64,000 bases of DNA from Bacteroidota bacterium (GTDB taxonomy: Bacteria; Bacteroidota; Bacteroidia; J057; JADKCL01): the NCBI GenBank assembly GCA_016718825.1, contig JADKCL010000009.1:124001-188000 (forward strand). The letters are read 5' to 3'. Shown in pieces: positions 1 to 9,600 of this stretch. Position numbers and translations under genes: made by a program. The notes beneath the pieces were generated by a model, which was not told where the DNA came from, did not search any database, and saw nothing but the letters and a program-made list of their open reading frames with translations. Positions within the stretch are counted from its first letter, which is position 1. Each line of letters opens with the position of its first letter.

Positions 1-1
1 C

Positions 2-2254
2 GCTTTTGCTTCGCCGCCTCCGATGCAGTTGACAGCAAATGCGGCGGAGCCATTGGGGCAGGTGGTTCAACGCAAGGGAGGCCTCACGCCCGAGCAAATG
101 GCCTTGATTGCTTCGTTTGGCATGCAAGGCGCGGTCAGCCAATTGTCAGAAGCCGAGCAAACGAATCTTGCAACGTTCTTGGAGGGCTTTCAGTTATACA
201 GCCAAGCCTCTTTTGGCCCAAGCGGCGGCATCGAACGAACCTACCAAGCCGAAGGTCAAGGCATGCAGCTTGCCATCGAGCAGTTGCCCGGCAACCAAGT
301 CAAAAAAACGGTACACTATTATAAAGGTAGTTTCCAGTTTCACCATGAAACCATCGAGACCCAAGCCGATGGTCCCGAAGGTGCAGCTTCTGAAAATGAA
401 GAGGCCCTGACCGTCGAATTGCCGACGACATTTACAGAATCCGTCTTCGTTCCGGGCAAGGGCATTGTCTCCGTCGGTACGGACGACCTCTTTAAAACCG
501 AGGCAAGCACTCCGATCGGCGTAGAGGCCGCAACCCCGACTTTGGACCGCCATCTGCGTTACCGCCGCGAAATCGAAGTCAAAACTGCCGATGGCCGTGA
601 GATTTTGATTCAGGTTGTGGGCCGTACGAATCTTGCCAAGGGCAACAAAGATGCTGCAAGTCTTGCCATCAAGGGCGATTCGCAGTTGGAAATGCGGATG
701 CTTGTCAAACGTTGGGACGGCGCGACGAGCTTTGAGGAATCCTTCGGGAAGGGCAATTCGCTGAACGAAGCAATTCCCACCTGCGCGGCCGACGGCAACT
801 TCGCCGAACTGCTGCTGCAACCCGGCACACCCGACGAAGCATTTTTGGACGCCGCCATTGCCAAAGCCAACACGCTCTTGCCTGCCTTGGGCAAACCTGA
901 GCGGGAGGATAAGAAGCAAATTGGAACATTTGAACAAGAGGAGGGCGATCCGAACTCCGTCAAGACAGACAAGCAATTAGCCAATCCTGAAATCGTAGAT
1001 CCTATCGGCCATGCCGAAAAGAAACCTGAGTTAATACCATGGAACGAAATGACCATGGAGGAGAAGCGGGAAGAAGCTTGGGAAACCTTCAAGGAGGCTT
1101 TTTCTTGGACGGAATTGTTGATGGAAATCTTGGCAGGGGTTGCCATGATGCTCATCGCCATCATTGGTGTAAAAATGATCGGACCAGCGATGATGGTATT
1201 CTTGGGAGGCCTCGCAATCGCAATGGGACTTTGGACCATTATTGCACCCTATCTCGATGGAAAAAGCACCTCCGTGGTGGAATGGATCAAAGGGGGGCTC
1301 TTGATTATCGGCGGTGCGGCCTTGATCGTATCGGCGGTCGTCACCTCACCGGGCTGGGCTCCAGTGGCAGGCGGTATTGCATTGACCGCATTTCTATTGT
1401 ATGCCATCGTCGAACTGATCAATTCGAAAATGATCTATGAGGAGGCCATTGTAGCACCGACCCGCGAGGAAATGCAAACGAAAGTCAAAGCATCAGCAGT
1501 AGAGGCCAAAAATGGAGTACGGGACTTGACGTTGGGTTTCATGACCGGTAAGAAAATGGACAAGGGTGTAGATGCGCTTTTGGAGCCATTTACTAAAGGT
1601 GGCACTAGCCCGACGGAGTCAATTTTCGCCAACGAAGAGTCTGGCGGTTTGGGGGCTGCATCTGCAGATGAGGCCGTGCCCAAACAGGTGGAGGAGCCTA
1701 TGGCTGCCAAGGAGGAAGAAGCTTTGATCCCTAAGAAGGAGGAAATTGAAGAGGTCGGTGGAATTCAGAAGCCGACCCCTTCGCCTCAAATGGATGACGT
1801 CTATCTCATCCAGAAGGGTATCGTGGACCAAGTCAAAAATGGTACAATCACGCTCAAAAACAGGCGGCAGAAGGGAAATTTTGGCGAAATGGATGTTGAC
1901 GTAGCCTTGACGGAGATTGGTTTGAAACCATTGGGGCGTCGAATCACAGACTTGGATGCACATACAGAGCATGGAATCGACCATGTATATTTCAAGGAAG
2001 GCCCGCCACCGCTAACTTTGGTCGTTGAATCGAAATTCGGCACCTCCAAGTTGAGTAAATTGGCCGATGGGACACGCCAGATGAGTGATGTTTGGATAGA
2101 AGCGAGACTCCGTGCAGCAGTTGGTGAAAGGAAGAGTACAGAAATACTCAACACTGGATATGAATCGGTTCTGGCAAAAGTTGATGGTGGTGGAAACATT
2201 ACCTACCTACTTTTGGACGCATCTGGAAAAGTCGTCGGAAAATTTAACCCGTAA
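2..2254 (+). CDS. PD-(D/E)XK nuclease effector (PoNe-like toxin), 5' end outside window
   Basis: The frame is open from base 2, so the gene starts left of the window. The ATG at base 23 lies inside the motif SPPPMQLTA and is followed by VVQRKG, a sequence style I associate with contractile-injection-system cargo. Counting from that Met, residues about 363-410 and 420-465 are strongly hydrophobic and could cross or insert into a membrane. A charged linker follows. The C-terminus (about 600-743) looks like a PD-(D/E)XK nuclease: D653 in GIDHVY, E669 and K671 in VVESKF, then RQMSDVWI. This resembles the PoNe DNase toxin family. The next gene encodes a PoNi-type immunity protein, which supports the call. 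The delivery route is inferred; the nuclease fold is supported by motif only. Confidence 0.75.
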   Translation, partial: AFASPPPMQLTANAAEPLGQVVQRKGGLTPEQMALIASFGMQGAVSQLSEAEQTNLATFLEGFQLYSQASFGPSGGIERTYQAEGQGMQLAIEQLPGNQVKKTVHYYKGSFQFHHETIETQADGPEGAASENEEALTVELPTTFTESVFVPGKGIVSVGTDDLFKTEASTPIGVEAATPTLDRHLRYRREIEVKTADGREILIQVVGRTNLAKGNKDAASLAIKGDSQLEMRMLVKRWDGATSFEESFGKGNSLNEAIPTCAADGNFAELLLQPGTPDEAFLDAAIAKANTLLPALGKPEREDKKQIGTFEQEEGDPNSVKTDKQLANPEIVDPIGHAEKKPELIPWNEMTMEEKREEAWETFKEAFSWTELLMEILAGVAMMLIAIIGVKMIGPAMMVFLGGLAIAMGLWTIIAPYLDGKSTSVVEWIKGGLLIIGGAALIVSAVVTSPGWAPVAGGIALTAFLLYAIVELINSKMIYEEAIVAPTREEMQTKVKASAVEAKNGVRDLTLGFMTGKKMDKGVDALLEPFTKGGTSPTESIFANEESGGLGAASADEAVPKQVEEPMAAKEEEALIPKKEEIEEVGGIQKPTPSPQMDDVYLIQKGIVDQVKNGTITLKNRRQKGNFGEMDVDVALTEIGLKPLGRRITDLDAHTEHGIDHVYFKEGPPPLTLVVESKFGTSKLSKLADGTRQMSDVWIEARLRAAVGERKSTEILNTGYESVLAKVDGGGNITYLLLDASGKVVGKFNP

Positions 2255-2311
2255 GAATCTCCATTTCTAAGTCCTATTTTGTTGGTTGACGGATTTGTAA
2301 AGAGTAGACAC

Positions 2312-3028
2312 ATGAGAACAGCATTTAAGTCAGAGGCGTATTTTGATCGATTTTTGGCGGAATCCCTTGAAATCTTTGAGGAAACCAAGGCAAAGCTGGG
2401 AGCAGGAGAAATTCGATCAGATCGTATACCGGCAGTAAGAAGATCGTTATTTAGGCATTCGTTACATCGTTTGATAGCGAACTATTCCTATGGTGTATCA
2501 ATCAAAGAACTAACACCAATGTATCGAGAGTCGCTTTCTTTGATTTCCATTTGCTGGCCAGATGACGGCTCAGAGGACATGCCAGACTACCTGAAGGATT
2601 GGTACGTCAAGATGCTTTGGATGCTTAGCTTCGGTATATTCCTTAACATTTCTGACGAGGACTTTGCCAAGATTGTCAGCGTCTGGGACAAAACGGGGCG
2701 CCAAGATTGGTTGATTGACTATTTAATTGCTTATCGCATTCCGGATCGCCCCATCGTAGATACCCTGATCTTTCCCAAACCGTACGCTGCTCTTAAAAAG
2801 GCGGTCGATGAATCCGATCCACACAAACGCAGTGCGATTGTGAAGCATTACCTTGAAAAGGAATGGTATTCTGGACAAAAGGGGGTCTATTGGTACGAGG
2901 ACCACAAAAATGTTCACGATATATTTTTTGGCTACTGGAGCTTTGAATCCGCCGCCGTTGTGAAAATTGCAGGTATCGACGACAGCAGTTTCCGTGACAA
3001 CATGTATTATCCGAAGGATCTATTGTAG
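2312..3028 (+). CDS. PoNi-type immunity protein (DUF1910/DUF1911-like)
   Basis: This 238-residue cytoplasmic protein has no signal peptide. The C-terminal segment GYWSFESAAVVKIAGIDDS followed by a YYPKDLL end matches the DUF1911 part of PoNi proteins, which neutralise PoNe DNase toxins by direct binding. The N-terminal half is helical and fits DUF1910. I start it at ATG 2312 (MRTAFKSEAYF); an earlier TTG at 2279 is possible but less likely. It lies 57 bases after the nuclease effector and 9 bases before the next immunity gene, so the three are probably co-transcribed. Family assignment is from recalled motifs, not a search. Confidence 0.75.
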   Translation: MRTAFKSEAYFDRFLAESLEIFEETKAKLGAGEIRSDRIPAVRRSLFRHSLHRLIANYSYGVSIKELTPMYRESLSLISICWPDDGSEDMPDYLKDWYVKMLWMLSFGIFLNISDEDFAKIVSVWDKTGRQDWLIDYLIAYRIPDRPIVDTLIFPKPYAALKKAVDESDPHKRSAIVKHYLEKEWYSGQKGVYWYEDHKNVHDIFFGYWSFESAAVVKIAGIDDSSFRDNMYYPKDLL

Positions 3029-3037
3029 GGGGGTGAT

Positions 3038-3598
3038 ATGTTTGAGCGTTTTTTTGCAGCGCATCCTCAGTTCCAAGTCGCCGCACGGCCTGAATTGTCC
3101 ATGGTCCAATCCTACGAGGGTCGACTCCCATCCGAGATTTTGGAATTCTGGAAAGCATTTGGCTTTGGTACCTTCATGAATGGGTACCTGAAGATGGTCG
3201 ATCCTAGTTTGTTCCAAGATTTCATGCGATCCAGTTACAACGTGTTTTTGGAGCCGGCTACTGTCTTTGCGGCAACCGCATTCGCAGATCTCTTGATTTG
3301 GGAGGGCGACTGTGTGAAACAGATCAATTACCGCACTGGATCAACAAAAATCCACGGGGACAGCATCGCAGCATTTTTCAATTTAAGATTAGCGAGGTGG
3401 GACATTGTTGAGCTGTCTATGCAGGCCAAACAATTCCGCCCCGCCGTCGAGCGCCTTGGCGAGCCAGCCTTTGACGAGTGTTTTGCCTACGTGCCTGCGC
3501 TCGCATTGGGCGGTTCCGAGAAGGTTGAAAACATCCAAAAAGTGAAGCTACGGGAGCATTTGTCGATTTTGTCTCAGATTGTTGGGGTGATCGAGTAG
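3038..3598 (+). CDS. Tdi1-like immunity protein (GAD-like + DUF1851), copy 1
   Basis: A 186-residue soluble protein with the two-part layout of the Tdi1 immunity family: an N-terminal GAD-like domain (LPSEILEFWKAFGFG, then MNGYLKMVDP) and a C-terminal DUF1851-like end (FDECFAYVPALALGGSE). Tdi1 protects Agrobacterium from the DNase Tde1. An AG/G-rich ribosome-binding site (AGGGGGG) sits just before ATG 3038. No cognate toxin of this type is in the window, so it may be an orphan immunity gene guarding against foreign DNases. The last 57 or so residues are the same as those of the next gene. Confidence 0.7.
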   Translation: MFERFFAAHPQFQVAARPELSMVQSYEGRLPSEILEFWKAFGFGTFMNGYLKMVDPSLFQDFMRSSYNVFLEPATVFAATAFADLLIWEGDCVKQINYRTGSTKIHGDSIAAFFNLRLARWDIVELSMQAKQFRPAVERLGEPAFDECFAYVPALALGGSEKVENIQKVKLREHLSILSQIVGVIE

Positions 3599-4169
3599 TT
3601 CAAGTCACATGTTTGGAAGATTCTTCACCGCACATCCAGCGTTTCAGATCGTCCAAAAGCCGGATCGGGAGCTGATAGAATTGTATCGTTTGCGGGTTCC
3701 AGATGATCTTCTTGAATTTTGGAAGCAATTTGGCTTTGGAAATTTCATGAATGGGTATCTAAAGATCTTGCATCCGTCAGTTTATCAGGGTTTTATGCAG
3801 GCTACCTATTCAGTCTACAAAGAGCCGACGATCGTCTTTGGAGCAACTGGATTCGGAGATTTGTTGATTTGGGAGGGTGAATATGTGAAACAATTGAACT
3901 ACCGACTCGGGACTACTAAAAACTGTGGGAGCAGTATCGAAATGCTGTTCGATGTAAGATTCGCGAGATGGGATGTTGTTGAACAATCGATGCAAGCGAA
4001 ACAATTCCGCCCCGCCGTCGAGCGCCTTGGCGAGCCTGCCTTTGACGAGTGTTTTGCCTACGTGCCTGCGCTCGCATTGGGCGGTTCCGAGAAGGTTGAA
4101 AACATCCAAAAAGTGAAGCTACGCGAGCATTTGTCGATTTTGTCGCAAATTGTTGGGGTGATTGAGTAG
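3430..4169 (+). repeat. Near-identical direct repeat of about 170 bp at 3430-3598 and 4001-4169
   Basis: The two blocks are offset by 571 bases and encode the shared C-terminal ends of the two Tdi1-like genes. I count about six mismatches over 170 bases, while the DNA upstream in the same genes is much less alike. Confidence 0.85.
3609..4169 (+). CDS. Tdi1-like immunity protein (GAD-like + DUF1851), copy 2
   Basis: This is a tandem paralogue of the gene before it, of exactly the same length (186 residues) and 10 bases downstream. The N-terminal two thirds have clearly diverged (for example VPDDLLEFWKQFGFG against LPSEILEFWKAFGFG), whereas from about residue 129 the two proteins are identical and the DNA differs at only a handful of positions. 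That pattern points to gene conversion or a recent recombination of the C-terminal half. The role is inferred to be binding of a DNase toxin related to the Tde1 type, with the variable N-terminus a candidate specificity region. Confidence 0.7.
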   Translation: MFGRFFTAHPAFQIVQKPDRELIELYRLRVPDDLLEFWKQFGFGNFMNGYLKILHPSVYQGFMQATYSVYKEPTIVFGATGFGDLLIWEGEYVKQLNYRLGTTKNCGSSIEMLFDVRFARWDVVEQSMQAKQFRPAVERLGEPAFDECFAYVPALALGGSEKVENIQKVKLREHLSILSQIVGVIE

Positions 4170-4227
4170 GGGGAGTAAAATTGAACTAATCATTCAATCG
4201 CCTGTCATTGAGTAACTCGGGAACAAT

Positions 4228-4378
4228 TCGCTCGAGCAGACCGCGACTTGTCAGCACACATGTTGCCCTTTCGAAGGATTCAATGGCGCAGCAGACCAAA
4301 TTCTCTGAAAATCTTCCGAATTTGCAATCCGACGCCCGCGTTTTGTACAAGAAAATCAACGGAAAAGACTTCGAATAA
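4228..4378 (+). pseudogene. Remnant of a second copy of the downstream DUF6630-like gene
   Basis: From about 4251 the DNA aligns with 4512 onward inside the next gene: both read A-H-V/x-A-L-S-x-x-S-M-A and continue with a similar spacing of codons. The remnant needs a one-base shift near 4260 to be readable, then runs ALSKDSMAQQTKFSENLPNL and on to a TAA at 4376-4378. It covers only a small internal part of the domain. This shows a past tandem duplication followed by deletion and decay. It also means that any longer start proposed for the next gene upstream of 4383 is out of frame with real coding sequence. Confidence 0.6.
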
Positions 4379-4382
4379 TCCC

Positions 4383-5180
4383 ATGGAAGGCCCCAATTAC
4401 ACGCTGCCGGAAGATATTCTGGCAGAAATCAACCTCCTCGCCGAGACCGAGGCGGATCGTCTGGCATTGATCCGAATGGCGACCTTCTTGTCAGGCCGGC
4501 CGCAACTTGCCCGCGCACACGTGGCCCTTTCGCAGGGTTCGATGGCGCGCCTGAACAAAGTCTTTGAAGATTACCCGATTTTGGAGGGCGATGACCGCGA
4601 TGTGCTTATGATGGCCCATGACTCGGTCGATTACGATGCCGGTTATTTCATCGAACCGTTTGACGTGATTAAATTGCGGCCAAGAAAAACACCCCTGCGC
4701 AAAATGAAAACTGCTCCGCTTGCAAGGCTGATCGATCTCACGATGGATCCCGAAGATGGGAAAAAACTCAAAGCCTTTCTCGGGGGGCCGGCACTACAGC
4801 CCAATCCCGATTCGGATGCGTGGCTGACGCAGGAATTGGTCGATTTTTTGGCAACGGAGAAGTTGTACTTTTTTGGGTTGCTCGATTGGAAAGAGGATCA
4901 GCGCGAACTCGCCACCTTCATCCAATCGGCCCTCGTTCGCAATTTTGATTTGGACATTGTGTTCAGTCCACCCTGGAATTCAGCCGAATGGCGGGCAATC
5001 GACCTGTCCTATGCCTTTTATGGGGAAATCCTCCGACCCTTTGAAATCGCACTCTGTCATTTGGACATTGATTCTGACAGCTATCAACCGATGCTTGTAC
5101 GCGCGAAAGATGTTGAGATCGCCCAGCAAGCCGTGCAGGAACTTGGCTTTGAACTGAAGCCTTGGACGACAAGTTGGTGA
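4383..5180 (+). CDS. DUF6630-like family protein
   Basis: A 265-residue soluble protein. The recognisable part is the C-terminal half, with FFGLLDWKEDQRELATFI and then CHLDIDSDSYQPMLV, which resembles the DUF6630 family. Its function is unknown. I use ATG 4383 (MEGPNYTLPEDI); the open frame extends back to 4248, but that stretch overlaps a decayed paralogue read in another frame. It follows the immunity cluster on the same strand after a 213-base gap, so a link with that cluster is possible but not shown. Confidence 0.6.
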   Translation: MEGPNYTLPEDILAEINLLAETEADRLALIRMATFLSGRPQLARAHVALSQGSMARLNKVFEDYPILEGDDRDVLMMAHDSVDYDAGYFIEPFDVIKLRPRKTPLRKMKTAPLARLIDLTMDPEDGKKLKAFLGGPALQPNPDSDAWLTQELVDFLATEKLYFFGLLDWKEDQRELATFIQSALVRNFDLDIVFSPPWNSAEWRAIDLSYAFYGEILRPFEIALCHLDIDSDSYQPMLVRAKDVEIAQQAVQELGFELKPWTTSW

Positions 5181-5233
5181 TTTTTGGTTTGGAAGGGAAG
5201 GATCTGGATTGCTACCCTTGTAGAAAGCGGTGA

Positions 5234-5974
5234 TCATTCCCCCTCCCCATTCGCTGCCAAGACCAACTGCATCAACTGGCTCGACGCTTCCTTGGCACGC
5301 GTGAGGGAGGCCTTGCCGGTGTACACGTAGGAATAGGTCATGGAAATCATGCGGTTGCGAATGACCATCAGGCCGTTGACTTGCACGAAAAATTCTGGAT
5401 GGCCTTTGTCGTCGATCAAATGGGCCACGCTCAGAATGCCGCGGGCACGGGGGGCGGCACGAAACCGTTCGACGAGGAAATTGTCCCCGAGTTCGTAGTG
5501 GATCCCGATATTTTCGACACGGTCGATCGTCCAGAGCCAAACCCCGTCGAGCATGGTTTTGGTGAGTTCGCTTTCCCAGACCTCGAGTTTTTTGTCGTCA
5601 AAAATAACATCTGCCGCGGAGGTCGCTGCAAAAAGGATGAGGCTTTCGATATACCCATCGGTGGCAGTATCTGCGAATGCCCTCCATTCGGCCGAATCGA
5701 CAAAGTAGGCCATCACCAGCTGATTTTCGTTGGCAAACAGGCTGTCGAGCAAGGTCGAATCCTTGACCTCCAGCATCCCCGGCGGTTGCGGAATGCAGAT
5801 CCAACTGTTTCCCACCGCAGCGCCGGGTTGGCAGCGTTGGTCATCCGACGGCAGGCGCTCGACGTAGGAAATATCCTGTTTTTGGTTGGGGGTGCAGGAA
5901 AAGAATAGGAGGGAAAGGAGGCTGATCCACAACAGCGAGAGGAGCATTCTGCGGAGATGTTGCGGGGGATTCAT
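5234..5974 (-). CDS. Lipoprotein of unknown function
   Basis: A 246-residue protein with a positively charged start (MNPPQHLRRM), a hydrophobic stretch and a lipobox ending LLFFSC (Cys27), so it should be exported and lipid-anchored. The mature part is acidic and I recognise no domain; it contains conserved-looking WICIPQPPGMLEV near the start. It is transcribed against the neighbouring genes, and its stop lies only 54 bases from the stop of the convergent DUF6630-like gene. Confidence 0.7.
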   Translation of the reverse strand: MNPPQHLRRMLLSLLWISLLSLLFFSCTPNQKQDISYVERLPSDDQRCQPGAAVGNSWICIPQPPGMLEVKDSTLLDSLFANENQLVMAYFVDSAEWRAFADTATDGYIESLILFAATSAADVIFDDKKLEVWESELTKTMLDGVWLWTIDRVENIGIHYELGDNFLVERFRAAPRARGILSVAHLIDDKGHPEFFVQVNGLMVIRNRMISMTYSYVYTGKASLTRAKEASSQLMQLVLAANGEGE

Positions 5975-6441
5975 GCGTTTTTTCGGGCGGATGGTATTTT
6001 TGAATGTGAAGGTAAGTGATTCCGCCTCAGCGGGGGTAAACTAGGGCAATACAAACGGACGAAAAATTGTAGCTCGCCCTTCGCCTCGGCCTCAGGCCGC
6101 GGCGAAGGGCCGAAAAATCTCGTGCGACCGGATCGGTCTACCATACTTTACCCCCTACGGGGCAGACAGATCCGATTCTCTGTCCGACATTCAATGCGAT
6201 TCCACCATGTCCCCATAGCCGGCATCGACAAACCGCTTCCGAATTTCCGGTTCGGCATCCATGGGATAGTTTTGCGGGTCGAGTTTCCAGGCAGGGAGGG
6301 CCCGGAAGCCATTCGTTTTGAATTGCCAGCGCTGGATTTGGTACCGTGGCGCCTCACCTTCCTGACAATATTCGCCCTCTGGATCGGGGACGCTGTAGGT
6401 GAGGGTAGGCAATAGCGTTGGGACGCGGTTGAGGGTGCTTT
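5975..6441. other. Intergenic region with one weak small ORF
   Basis: Most of this stretch shows no convincing gene. It contains a strong hairpin at 6076-6110 and, on the minus strand, a 73-codon frame at 6191-6412 that begins with TTG. The C-terminal sequence of that frame (PEIRKRFVDAGYGDMVESH) has a natural composition, so it could be a real small protein or the remnant of one, but nothing else supports it. Confidence 0.4.
6076..6110. repeat. Long palindromic hairpin
   Basis: GCCCTTCGCC at 6076-6085 pairs with GGCGAAGGGC at 6101-6110, and inside it CGGCC pairs with GGCCG around a TCA loop. There is no following T run, so it is not a standard terminator; it may be a REP-like intergenic palindrome. 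Confidence 0.55.
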
Positions 6442-6472
6442 TTTGGTTTTTATGGAATGTTGGCTATCTTAG
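6442..6472 (+). promoter_or_regulatory. Bacteroidota-type promoter for the first wall-degrading effector
   Basis: TTTG at 6442-6445, a 19-base spacer, then TATCTTAG at 6465-6472. This fits the Bacteroidota -33 TTTG and -7 TAnnTTTG pattern with one mismatch. It lies about 170 bases before the ATG at 6642, leaving a long leader. Confidence 0.5.
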
Positions 6473-6641
6473 CATCTATTCCACGCCGCAAACGTTCATC
6501 GAAACGAAAGAGCCTGTTCTTTTTCCATCGCAACCGCATCGCCCATCAAATTTTGAAATGTTGAAGGCGCTTGTTGTCGATGAATGGAATCTAATTCGCT
6601 TCTACTTGTAAAAAACTCACGCCTTAAAGTCAATAAACACA

Positions 6642-9600
6642 ATGAAAGACCAAGCGCAGCCCACATCTCAACCCAAATCGAGTACCACTTCTGCCTTTGA
6701 TTCTTCCGAATCAATGGAAGGAGGCACTTATCTGTCACCTCCTGCATTTTCTTTAACAGCAAGTTCGGCCAATAGCCCAGGCGAACCTGAAAGTGCAGGA
6801 CCTGATGCCAATACCGTTACACTGGTTTCCGGTCAAATGACAAGACTTGGAGAAGACAAGCCAAAGTATATCTATTGGCCTGTAACCGCTTCCTCAGGAG
6901 TTACCTTGGGCATAGGTTATGATATTGGAGGGAGAAGCAAGGCATCTGTAATCACCCAATTGACCGCTGCGGGTATGTCTGCAGACCAAGCAACCAAAAT
7001 CGCAGAAGGTGCTGGTCTTAAAGGGGATGCGGCTAACCAATTTGTGATTGACAACCAAAAAAGTATCGGCACCATTGCTGACGCGGTGGCAGAGGCATTG
7101 TTTACGGACACCATGGCCGCCAAAAGAAAGGAGGCCAAGGCACTTGCGACCAGCAAAACCCCGAGCACGGATTCAGAAGGCAATTATGTAAATGCCCGCG
7201 GACGGGAAATGCAAGACCAAGTCGAAGAGGGTTCCTATGTGATGTCGGGCGAACAATGGGACCGACTGCATCCTGCGATGGTAGAACTCATTACTGACAT
7301 GAAGTTCCACGGTGGGTTCTATGCCTATGACCGCATTGCCAAGGTAAACGCGATCTTGATTGCTCATGATGGCGACGATCTTGCACAATTCAAAGGTGTG
7401 GCAGCGCTGTTTGAAGCAGACGAAAACGGCGAAATCAGCTACATGGACAAATATCATGATAAAAACACCCCGAAAGAAGATCCGATGAACTATGAGACCT
7501 TCTTCGGACAAACCAAAGCAGAAATGAGTCGCTCCTGGCGGCGAAGAAATCGTGTGCGGTATGCTTTCCTACTGCAGGTGATCAAGGCTTTGGAGTCTGG
7601 AAAGGCCGTTGCCATGTCTGGGCAGGCCAACCTTCCGAGACCAGTAGCAACTCCTGTGGCCAAGAGCCCTGCATTCGCAGAAGGCGATAGGATACTTGCC
7701 ACCGCAGAAACCGCAGGTGCAAGCCTTGAAACTGCCAAGGCACAAGATCCCACCACAAACGAATCCGGTGCTTCGGCCTCCGAGAAGCTTGTGAGAGGCG
7801 ATTTGGATTCCATTGTCCCTTTGGCAGATTTATTCAAGGAAATCGGAAATGAAAAAGGGTTACCACCCGCGCTATTGGCGGCCATCGCTAGCCGGGAAAC
7901 CAGTATCGGAAAAAAACTGAATGCCAACGATTGTACCCCTGATGGCAAACACACTGGAGTGATGGGCATCAACGACCAAGTCCATCCATCACCGGGAAAT
8001 GAAGACCAAAGGTCCAACATTGTGCGTGCTGCTTCTATACTCGTGAACCTGCGCGCAGAAATCCAAGCAAAATTTCCAGCTTGGTCGCCCGCTTACCAGT
8101 TGCTAGGTGCAGTTACGGCCTACAATCAATCGGCGGGATTTGTAGCAAAGTGGGATGGGAAAGCCATCGAAGGAGACGATTTTGCTTCCGATACCTGGGC
8201 AAGGGCAAGGTACCTTGCAGCCCTCAAAATGTTTAGTGGCTTGGATCCGATTCCGGTGATCGATTCCAAGGACAAAGGAAAGGAAACAACCGATCCTGCG
8301 ATACGACCAGCCGTGAAAAAAGGGCGGCTGATTGCCCAAAGTGTCGGCAGGGGCGGCATCAATCATCCAGACGATGTGCAGGCAGTTTTGCAACGGTTGT
8401 TAGAACTAGATGTGATCAGTCAGCAAGAAGCCGGCATTCAAACCGAATCGGCTGTTGGGGAATACGTGGAGCGGTATCAAAATCTGATATTCAACAAAGG
8501 TGCCGATGGATTGATGGAGCCGGGTAAGCTCACCGAAACAAAATTGATCAATGGAGAGCGCAACAAGCCAACTCCAACCAAAAAGCAGCCTTCTGAACCC
8601 AAGGGAGGACCCAAAGGGGATAAAAATCCACCCAAACGGAAAGAAAAGAACCCCAAGGCTGGTTCAAAACCCGAAGTTCCCGATTACAAATCCATTGCCG
8701 AACGTGTCAACCACGAAATGGTTGGCGGCTTTTTCTGGGGTGCTGGAACGGATGAAACCGGGATTAGCATCGCCCTCAGTGAGCTCCATCGAGACGCAAC
8801 CCATATCAAAGAATTCAAAGCCGTTTACCAAACAATGTATGGAAGGGACCTCGTTGAGCATATCGACAGCGAGGTGGACAATTATTTCCTATTCGTCTAT
8901 CATGGTCAGCTTGATGAAATCATGAGCTGGTTGACGCCGAAGGCGGACTTTGCTCCAGCAGATAAGAAGAAGGTTGATGGAAAAGGCGATCCAATCAGCG
9001 CTTGGCTTGGAAAAGTGGTACAAGAAGGTTCGGTTGGTGAAACCAATAAGCAATATGCTGAGTTAATTTTGGAGGCTGAGGAGCTAGGGCTTGTGACGTT
9101 TAGTGATGAGGGAATGGATACAAACGAGTTCGAGAGTGGCAAAGGCGGTTGCGAAGATACGTTTATGAAAATCAAGGAAGGAAAGCCAATTGGCAATGGC
9201 AAAAAGAATAAGAAGGGGCAAGACTATTTTTACCCAGAAACGGAAGCAATGCCGATTTTGCCAGTACTCCATTCAACAATACAAGGCATGGTGAGTGATT
9301 GGAATGATGGCGGACGTGTAGGAGCAGCGACAAACTTGAAATTGGGCAGTTTTATGGTTTGGAACGATAACGGTAGTGAAACTGGTGTAATTCGCCATAG
9401 TAATCATGGAATAAAAGCAAGGGCAATTGACATTAATATGGATACCAAGGGCAATGACTTTTCCCAACCGGAAGCAGTAGACCTCGTATTGAACGTATTG
9501 AAAAATGCACCTGTTGGCTCCTACGAATTGGGTATGCCAAGGCAAGGTCTTTTTTTCGATGCTTCAGATTTCGGTTCAGGCAATCCAACAAAGGCAATTG

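Noticed and set aside
194..976. Minus-strand frame of 260 codons
   Set aside because: It overlaps the nuclease effector, which has recognisable domains; the antisense protein has no natural features.
4248..4382. Longer start for the DUF6630-like gene
   Set aside because: The upstream stretch aligns in another frame with an internal part of the same gene, so it is a decayed duplicate and not an N-terminal extension.
6122..6415. 97-codon plus-strand frame
   Set aside because: It overlaps, on the other strand, a frame of more natural composition (6191-6412), and has no start context or recognisable sequence.
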